Assembly: GCA_024685005.1 (NCBI GenBank)
Contig: JAIKWF010000126.1
Location: 1-41,084 of the forward strand
Reading direction: 5' to 3'
Source of the DNA: Lachnospiraceae bacterium
GTDB lineage: Bacteria > Bacillota > Clostridia > Lachnospirales > Lachnospiraceae
DNA: 41,084 nucleotides
In this document: positions 34,764 through 41,084 of the stretch, one piece after another
Position numbering within the stretch: the first letter of the stretch is position 1
Layout of the letters: every line of letters starts with the position of its first letter
Translations under genes and position numbers: made by a program
Notes under the pieces: model-generated
Database searches by the model: none
Seen by the model: only the letters and a program-made list of their open reading frames with translations
What the model was told of the DNA's origin: nothing

Positions 34764-36140
34764 ATGCATAAACTGATAGCAAGACTGATCGTTTACGGAT
34801 CCATGAAAGAAGATGAGATCCTTGTTAAGATCGCAGAAATTTTCAGAGAGTTTGAAGAAGGAACGAAACAGAAAGAGGCTTTGATCTCCGAAATCTATAA
34901 ACAGACCAGAAGGATCCTGCAGGTTTCCACCGATTATGCCTTTGACAAAAATCTGTGGCAGGATTATCTGACCTTTCTTCTGATCACCAATGAAAATCCT
35001 TTTACCATAACCTGTGAAAAGATGGGAGCCAGAGAAGGGGCTTCCGTCAATGCTTTTGTGAAAAATGATCTGGACATCTTTATGCAGATGTTTCATTATG
35101 ATTTTTCCGTCATCGAAAAAGCGCTTGGCATATCCTGCTTTTCCATCCTTACGGATTACACAGCCATTGGCAAACCGGAACTGATGTATAACAAAAACGT
35201 CAGTCTGAAGGTGAGAAGTTTGTCAGACAAACTTGCCAAGGCAGGGGATGTTGACACTTTCTTTTCCCTGGTTACGGGCTTTTATAAGGATTACGGCGTT
35301 GGAATGTTCGGGCTGAATAAGGCGTTTCGCATCAATCAGTCCGTATCCTCTTTTTCGGAAAGTACTTTCTTTGACGGCGGAAGAAGCGAGCAGGGAAGCA
35401 GCGTTGTTCCAACCATCCGCTTTTGTCCCATCAACAATATGGACTTTGTGACACTCGATGACCTTGTTGGATATGAGATCCAGAAGAAAAAACTCATTGA
35501 TAATACGCAGGCCTTTGTGGAAGGAAAGCCCGCCAACAACGTGCTGCTGTTCGGTGATTCCGGAACCGGTAAATCCACCTCCGTGAAAGCCATTGTAAAT
35601 CAGTATTATGAAAAAGGCCTTCGCATGATCGAGATCTACAAGCATCAGTTTAAAGATCTGTCCGGCGTTATTGCTGCAGTGAAAAACCGGAATTACAGGT
35701 TCATCATTTATATGGACGATCTGTCCTTTGAAGAAGAGGAGATCGAGTATAAATTCCTGAAGGCCGTTATCGAAGGCGGTGTGGAAACCAAACCGGAGAA
35801 CATCCTGATCTATGCGACTTCCAACAGAAGACATCTGATCAACGAAACCTGGAAGGATCGTTCGGATGTGACGGTCAATCAGGGTATTCATCACTCCGAC
35901 ACCATGGAAGAAAAGCTTTCACTTGTCCACAGGTTTGGACTTACCATCGGTTACACCAAGCCCGGCCAGAAGGAGTATTTCCACATTGTGGAAGAGCTTG
36001 CCCGTCGCCAGAATATACAGATGCCGAAGGAACAATTGTTAGCAGAGGCTAACAAATGGGAGCTGATGTACGGAGGAATCTCCGGAAGGACGGCGCAGCA
36101 GTTCGTGAATTACATAAGTGCTAATTTGCAGCGTGAGTAA
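34764..36140 (+). CDS. DUF815-family AAA ATPase
   Basis: 458 residues; AGAGAGG lies about 7 bases before the ATG, and only 14 bases separate it from the EAL gene. Residues ~1-225 are a mostly helical N-terminal region. The AAA domain has Walker A GDSGTGKS at 264-271 and Walker B FIIYMDDL at 313-320, followed by acidic SFEEEE and the sensor-like ATSNRRHL. It matches the DUF815 family (PF05673), whose members lack a known function. It is cytoplasmic. Its place between a cyclic-di-GMP phosphodiesterase and secreted adhesin-like proteins is notable, but I cannot say what it acts on. Confidence 0.9.
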   Translation: MHKLIARLIVYGSMKEDEILVKIAEIFREFEEGTKQKEALISEIYKQTRRILQVSTDYAFDKNLWQDYLTFLLITNENPFTITCEKMGAREGASVNAFVKNDLDIFMQMFHYDFSVIEKALGISCFSILTDYTAIGKPELMYNKNVSLKVRSLSDKLAKAGDVDTFFSLVTGFYKDYGVGMFGLNKAFRINQSVSSFSESTFFDGGRSEQGSSVVPTIRFCPINNMDFVTLDDLVGYEIQKKKLIDNTQAFVEGKPANNVLLFGDSGTGKSTSVKAIVNQYYEKGLRMIEIYKHQFKDLSGVIAAVKNRNYRFIIYMDDLSFEEEEIEYKFLKAVIEGGVETKPENILIYATSNRRHLINETWKDRSDVTVNQGIHHSDTMEEKLSLVHRFGLTIGYTKPGQKEYFHIVEELARRQNIQMPKEQLLAEANKWELMYGGISGRTAQQFVNYISANLQRE

Positions 36141-36168
36141 AATATGCGATTCAAAGAAAGGGGTCAAT

Positions 36169-39100
36169 ATGAAACATAAGCGAGTAAAACGGTGTATGTT
36201 GTCTGTTTGTGCGTTTGTCCTTTTTGCAGGAGGACCTGCTTTGGCCGATACCGTCAGCGACGACAGTATCTCTGAGCAGATCGTTGCAGAGGGTCTTACA
36301 GAAACCGTCAGTGGTGAATGGGATACAAATCTTACCTGGGAGATCACCCCGGACGGAACCCTGACCATATCCGGAAGCGGCGCCATGAAGAGCGTCAGCA
36401 ACGCATCCGATTATCCCTGGTATGCTTACAGAGAGGATGTTAAAAATGTTGTTTTGTCCTCCGGCATCACATCTGTGGGAAATAAAGCATTCGCAAAGGA
36501 TTATCCCAATCTTACCGCTGTAGAGATCGCAGATACGGTGAAGTCTTTTCCCGCTGCATCGAATGCGGCTTTTGGAAATAATACCGCTCTGACATCCGTT
36601 ACTTTTGCGGGAGACACGGCCCAGATCCCTGCCAATGTCTGCGCCAATATGACGGCTCTTACAAGTGTGATCATTGATCCCACAAGTGAGAAGGCTGTAA
36701 CAGGTATTGGCAACTATGCATTCTATAACTGCTCAGCTCTGACATCATGTCCCATACCTGCAACTGTAACTGCCATTGGCGAATATGCTTTTTCCGGCTG
36801 TACAAAAGCAGACATTGTAATTCCCCAAAGCGTTACCTCCATTAAGCAAAAAGCATTCCATAACTGCGATGCCATTACCAGTCTTACCCTTTGGGATGGT
36901 CTGACCGAGATCGGTGCAGATGCTTTTTCAGCCTGCGACGGCCTTACAAGCATCCGAATTCCGGGAAGCCTGAAAAACACCCTTTCTACCAGCTTTTTTA
37001 AAGATTGTAAAAATATGCAGTCCGTAACCTTTGGCTATGGCATCGAATCCATACCCAACAGCTTCTGCAAAAATATGTCCCAGCTGCAGACGGTAGTATT
37101 TGAAGTTGGCCCCGAGGACGAACTCCCCGTGATCTCAACTTTGGGAAATGATGCTTTCTACGGCTGTTCCAAACTGGAAAACTTCCCTTCCAATGTGCCC
37201 TTTACCTCCATCGGCAGTTCCTGCTTCTATAATTGCAGCCTTTTAAAAGGCGTGAAACTTGCGGATTCTGTTACCCAGATTCCCAATAATGCTTTTTACA
37301 ATTGCGGAACGCTTCGGTCCTTCCAGTTCCCCGCATCCTTAAAGACCATCGGAAATTATGCATTTTATAAGTGCGCAAGTCTTCCGAATGCATCTTTGCC
37401 GGGCGGTGTTACCGCCATCGGATCATCTGCATTTGAAGGCTGCAGCCTTCTTTCCGCAGTAAATCTGGACGGGACTGCGATCACCTCCATCGAATCGCGC
37501 GCCTTCTACGGCTGCATTGGGCTTAAGAGAATCTTTGTGCCGGACAGCGTTACGGAGATCAAAACAAATGCTTTTAACGGCTGCAGTGAGCTGAATTACA
37601 TTTCCCTTTCTTCCAAGCTGCAAAAGCTGGAGTCAGGTGCCTTTGCAAACTGTATCAAGCTTTCTTCCGTCATGATTCCGGAAAGCCTAAAGAATGTTAC
37701 CGGCGACACCGGTCCTTTCGACAGCTGCAGCAACTTAAAGACCGTCACCTTCAGCGGAAAGAACAGAAGTATTCCTACGTATCTGTTTTCCGGCTGTAAG
37801 GCTCTTACCAATATTCAGATTCCGGATACGGTGCTTACCATAGGATCCCACAGTTTTTACAACTGTGAAAGTTTGCAGTCGCTAACGATTCCGGATGGGA
37901 TCCTTGAGGTTGGAGACTATGCTTTTGCCGGCTGCAAGCTTCTGCAAAAAGCCAGCCTTGGTAATAACTGTGCAACCCTGGGGAAATATGCCTTTTCCGG
38001 CTGCAGTTCCCTTAGCAGCGTCAAGCTGGGTGGAAGACTCCGGAAGATCCAGTCCTATTGTTTCAACGGATGTGCTTTTTCCGCGCTGGAGATTCCCTAC
38101 GGCGTTACAAGTATTGAAGCATATGCCTTAGCAGCAAATCCCAATTTAACCACCGTCACCATTCCCGGTAATGTGACTTCCATCACAAACAGTGCCATGA
38201 ATCAGTCCGCTGCCACCATTATCGGAGAGAGCGGTTCTGCGGCGGAGTCTTTTGCAACGACTAAGAAATATACTTTTGTTGCCGGCACGGCTGCAACGAG
38301 TATGACCGTGGATAACAAAGCGGATCTTACATTGGGCCTTGGGGAAAAAGCCTATCGCAGCGTTTCCGTCAGACCGATTAACAGTGTTTCCCAGGTGAAA
38401 TGGACCGTGGGTGATGCAAACATTGCCACCATTGCAGCCAACGACCTTTCGCCGTTTGACTATATCATTACGGCGAAAAAGGCAGGCCAGACCACTGTTA
38501 CCGTCACCTGTGCGACCTTTACCTATACCTGGAAGGTCAAAGTGGAAAACAGACTGACAGCCATCAATTTTGAGAAGGAGAATTACTATCTGAGTTCTCT
38601 TGATAAGACGGTTACTTTGAAATATACTGTCACCCCCAAGAATCAGACCGTGACAAATCCTGTCTGGAGCAGCACGGATCCCAGGATCGCATCGGTGGAT
38701 CAGTCCGGCGTTGTAACGCCCAAATCAGCAGGCGTGGTTCGTATCATTGTAAAAGATACCGCCACGGGAATTTCGGATTATTGCTTTGTGCATGTGAAAG
38801 TTCCCGAACAGCTTCGGGGAATCGTCCTTGACAAGCATGAAGCGTATCTTACAAAAGAGAGCGTTTTGCTGCAGGTATCCACAGATCCGGAAACCTATTC
38901 CAAACGTTCCTTCGGCTATGCGGTAGACAAGCAGGGCATTATTTCCGTTATACAGACAGAATCCGGCTATGAAGTTAAGGCTATCGGTAAAGGAACTGCG
39001 GTAATGACCGTGAAGGAAAAAGAGACCGGTTTTACCGACAAGTGTGTATTTTACTGTGATCCCAACGGCAAGCCCGTCACCTCCGTAACACTGAATCAAA

Positions 39101-40059
39101 CCGTGATCAATACGGCGGATCTCACAGGCTCCTTCCAGATGAAGGCTTCTTTGGAACCGGCGGATGCAGCCTTTAAGAAGGTGATCTGGACAAGCTCGGA
39201 TCCGTCTGTTGCTTATGTTGATGAAAATGGCCTGGTAACACCGCTTCGCGGCGGAGAAGTGACCATCTATGCCACAACCGTTGACGGCGGCATAGTATCC
39301 GGCTGCAAGGTGGTGATCGGATGTCCGGCCCAAAAGCTTACCATAAGCAGAGATACCCTGCGTCTTACCAAGGGCAGAAGCTATCAGCTGGATGCCATTG
39401 TAAATCCTTTCGTAACGGGGAATGATATTTTAGAGTGGTACTCCAACAATACAGGCATTGCCACCGTTGATCCCAACGGACAGGTGACCGGCGTAGCGCC
39501 GGGAACCACGCAGATCAAATGTAAAACGACGGATGGCAGTATGTTATCCGCGGCCTGCACCGTAACAGTTGTTGGTGAAAATACGGATCCGGGAACGGAT
39601 ACATCGGCTTCCTACAAGCAGGCCCAGGCTGAGTATCAAAACGGAAAAGCACAATATGAAAAAAGAAAAGCGGAAGTTACCCGCAGTAAACAGGGCCGGC
39701 AGCCGGGAGATACAACCATCGTACAAAAGCAGCAGGTGGTGATTCGGGAAGAGACACCGGCCGCAAATACGAAAGTTGGCAGCTGTAAACTAAAGAGTGT
39801 GAAAAAGAAGAAAAATAAGCTGACGGTCACATGGAAAAAGACCAAAAAAGCGGATGGCTATCAGATCAAATATGCAAAAAACAAAAAAATGAAGAAAGCC
39901 AAAACAAAAAACGTCAAAGGCAACAAGAAGACCAAGGTTGTGATCAGCAAAGTGAAATGGAAGACCTGTTATGTGAAGATCAGGGCCTATCAAAAAGTAG
40001 GCGGCGTCAAAGTCTACGGAAAATGGTCCAAAGCGAAAAAAGTCGTAACCAGATCTTAA
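36169..40059 (+). CDS. Secreted BspA-type LRR protein with Ig-like domains and Lys-rich FN3-like C-terminus
   Basis: 1296 residues from 36169, with AAAGGGG 7 bases upstream; an ATG at 36118 inside the previous gene is rejected. The signal peptide is residues 1-~27 (CMLSVCAFVLFAGGPALA). WEITPDGTLTISGSGAM is the usual lead-in to BspA repeats. Residues ~75-700 hold roughly 24 LRR_5 repeats with AFxxC cores (AFYNCSAL, AFSGCTK, AFAGCKL). Residues ~708-1135 hold about five Ig-like Big_2 domains (SSTDPRIASVDQSGVVTP, SSDPSVAYVDENGLVTP). A linker leads to an extremely lysine-rich FN3-like module (~1200-1296). There is no sorting signal. The basic end may hold the protein to acidic wall polymers (inference). 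It lies 28 bases after the ATPase gene and 18 before the next. Confidence 0.93.
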   Translation: MKHKRVKRCMLSVCAFVLFAGGPALADTVSDDSISEQIVAEGLTETVSGEWDTNLTWEITPDGTLTISGSGAMKSVSNASDYPWYAYREDVKNVVLSSGITSVGNKAFAKDYPNLTAVEIADTVKSFPAASNAAFGNNTALTSVTFAGDTAQIPANVCANMTALTSVIIDPTSEKAVTGIGNYAFYNCSALTSCPIPATVTAIGEYAFSGCTKADIVIPQSVTSIKQKAFHNCDAITSLTLWDGLTEIGADAFSACDGLTSIRIPGSLKNTLSTSFFKDCKNMQSVTFGYGIESIPNSFCKNMSQLQTVVFEVGPEDELPVISTLGNDAFYGCSKLENFPSNVPFTSIGSSCFYNCSLLKGVKLADSVTQIPNNAFYNCGTLRSFQFPASLKTIGNYAFYKCASLPNASLPGGVTAIGSSAFEGCSLLSAVNLDGTAITSIESRAFYGCIGLKRIFVPDSVTEIKTNAFNGCSELNYISLSSKLQKLESGAFANCIKLSSVMIPESLKNVTGDTGPFDSCSNLKTVTFSGKNRSIPTYLFSGCKALTNIQIPDTVLTIGSHSFYNCESLQSLTIPDGILEVGDYAFAGCKLLQKASLGNNCATLGKYAFSGCSSLSSVKLGGRLRKIQSYCFNGCAFSALEIPYGVTSIEAYALAANPNLTTVTIPGNVTSITNSAMNQSAATIIGESGSAAESFATTKKYTFVAGTAATSMTVDNKADLTLGLGEKAYRSVSVRPINSVSQVKWTVGDANIATIAANDLSPFDYIITAKKAGQTTVTVTCATFTYTWKVKVENRLTAINFEKENYYLSSLDKTVTLKYTVTPKNQTVTNPVWSSTDPRIASVDQSGVVTPKSAGVVRIIVKDTATGISDYCFVHVKVPEQLRGIVLDKHEAYLTKESVLLQVSTDPETYSKRSFGYAVDKQGIISVIQTESGYEVKAIGKGTAVMTVKEKETGFTDKCVFYCDPNGKPVTSVTLNQTVINTADLTGSFQMKASLEPADAAFKKVIWTSSDPSVAYVDENGLVTPLRGGEVTIYATTVDGGIVSGCKVVIGCPAQKLTISRDTLRLTKGRSYQLDAIVNPFVTGNDILEWYSNNTGIATVDPNGQVTGVAPGTTQIKCKTTDGSMLSAACTVTVVGENTDPGTDTSASYKQAQAEYQNGKAQYEKRKAEVTRSKQGRQPGDTTIVQKQQVVIREETPAANTKVGSCKLKSVKKKKNKLTVTWKKTKKADGYQIKYAKNKKMKKAKTKNVKGNKKTKVVISKVKWKTCYVKIRAYQKVGGVKVYGKWSKAKKVVTRS

Positions 40060-40077
40060 GACCGGGAGGATACAAAA

Positions 40078-41084
40078 ATGAAGAGAAGAATAAAAGAGAT
40101 TATTGCCTGTCTTTTAGCTGCCATCTTTGTGATGCAAACCTTTGAACCGGCTCTGGCAGCCACCGGTAAGGCTGAGCCGGAAGAAGAATCCTGTATGCCG
40201 GATGTGGCCGTTGAAAGCACGGATGTGCCTGTTAAAGTGGTAAAGATCGATGAACACGGCCTCTCGGTGGATGCCAACGGCATCGGATCACAGGAAAGCG
40301 TAGCTTCGGAAGGAGCCATCGGAACGGAAACGCATGAGATCGTTCTGGTACTGGACAGTTCGGGAAGTATGTCCGGAGACCGCATACGGGAATTAAAAGA
40401 AGCCTGTCTGGGGTTTGCCAGCGACATCCTGCGGGAAGATCCGGAGGCCAAGATTGCCATCGTAACCTTTGCAAGCGATGTAAAGGTCTATGAATTCAGC
40501 GGGAAATATTTCACCAGTGATCTGGTAGCGCTCCAGTCTGCCATCAACAAGATCAGTTCCGGCGGAAATACCGCTATGAACGCCGGTCTTGCTAAAGCCG
40601 ACGAGCTTTTATACAAGTATGGCACTGCCGATAAGAAATTCATCATTCAGATGGCTGACGGTGAACCCAATAACGGGCAGGGCTACAGCGGCGCTGATGC
40701 CAGGTTCAACAACAAATATGAAAGTGAAATTTATAACACCTATACGGCAATGCAGCAGACCGCAAATTATCATGTTCTGACCCTTGGCTTTTTCCACAGT
40801 ATGTCAGAAACCTCCAAGAAAAATGCCAGAGAGTTTATGAAATCCATTCAGAACAGTGGCTACATAGAGGTGGGAAGCGGCGATGAGCTGACATTCTCTT
40901 TTTCCAATATTTCCAGTTTCATTTCCGTAAAGCCCGTGACATTGAATAAATCTGCCATGATCTCTTATCCGGGATATGCAGAGCGCCTGACGTTGCGTTT
41001 TACTTCCGGATATAAAGCAACGGATAAAACAGTGACCTGGATCTCTTCCAATCCAGCCATTGCAAAAGTTGGTGCAGACGGCGT
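40078..41084 (+). CDS. Secreted vWA-domain protein with Ig-like domain (3' end cut by window)
   Basis: 335 codons are visible with no stop before the edge. GGGAGG lies 8 bases before the ATG. The signal peptide is residues 1-~27 (IIACLLAAIFVMQTFEPALA). A von Willebrand factor A domain spans ~95-290: the MIDAS motif LVLDSSGSMSG (DxSxS), a conserved Thr in GGNTAMNAGL and ADGEPNNG. A Big_2-like domain begins at ~308 (VTLNKSAMISY, then WISSNPAIAKVGADG), like those in the preceding protein. It is the fourth gene of the cluster. vWA domains bind proteins through a metal ion, so an adhesion or pilus-like role is likely. The C-terminus and any anchor are outside the window. Confidence 0.9.
   Translation, partial: MKRRIKEIIACLLAAIFVMQTFEPALAATGKAEPEEESCMPDVAVESTDVPVKVVKIDEHGLSVDANGIGSQESVASEGAIGTETHEIVLVLDSSGSMSGDRIRELKEACLGFASDILREDPEAKIAIVTFASDVKVYEFSGKYFTSDLVALQSAINKISSGGNTAMNAGLAKADELLYKYGTADKKFIIQMADGEPNNGQGYSGADARFNNKYESEIYNTYTAMQQTANYHVLTLGFFHSMSETSKKNAREFMKSIQNSGYIEVGSGDELTFSFSNISSFISVKPVTLNKSAMISYPGYAERLTLRFTSGYKATDKTVTWISSNPAIAKVGADG

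Noticed and set aside
36400-38270. Repetitive DNA that could suggest a tandem repeat or CRISPR array
   Set aside because: The periodicity is that of LRR_5 protein repeats. The units are diverged at DNA level and in frame, with no constant repeat and unique spacer pattern.

Overview
The window looks like a piece of a Gram-positive anaerobe of the Clostridia, most likely Lachnospiraceae. The reasons are: very large secreted proteins built from BspA-type leucine-rich repeats (LRR_5), InlB/Flg_new repeats and Big_2 Ig-like domains; a class B sortase with SPxTG substrates; strong AGGAGG-like ribosome sites; and many short intrinsic terminators. I see no tRNA or rRNA genes, insertion sequences, phage genes or CRISPR arrays. 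This is inference from sequence features only; no database was searched.

Layout. 1-4385: the 3' part of cobyrinate a,c-diamide synthase (cbiA), a 59-residue unknown protein, peptidase T, a rhodanese-TtcA-like fusion and a small NusG_II membrane protein. 4548-19400: a surface-protein island with an 1882-residue InlB-repeat protein, then class B sortase followed by two LRR surface proteins that end in SPKTG and SPDTG sorting signals. 19788-25804: a complete oligopeptide ABC transporter (oppB-C-D-F-A) with a good promoter and a strong terminator. 25979-28364: NADP-isocitrate dehydrogenase and, convergent to it, chorismate synthase, sharing a bidirectional terminator. 28365-28788: a 424-base divergent gap holding a long self-complementary element that belongs to neither flanking transcript as I read the promoters. 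28789-31318: a VanY-type carboxypeptidase, tRNA-guanine transglycosylase and YajC. 31393-41084: a tightly spaced four-gene cluster with a cyclic-di-GMP phosphodiesterase of unusual architecture, a DUF815 AAA ATPase, a large LRR/Ig surface protein and a vWA/Ig surface protein cut by the window end.

How the parts fit. Two blocks are devoted to the cell surface. In the first, a sortase is encoded directly ahead of two proteins that carry signals it could recognise. In the second, a cytoplasmic EAL-domain enzyme and an ATPase are spaced like an operon with secreted adhesin-like proteins, which suggests (inference) that cyclic-di-GMP turnover and surface display are linked. The Opp system, peptidase T and carboxypeptidase fit a peptide-using, wall-remodelling lifestyle.

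The points I consider most worth following are the LacI-sensor/EAL/28-residue-repeat fusion protein, the orphan structured element at about 28502-28661, the apparently leaderless sortase gene, and the rhodanese-TtcA fusion.
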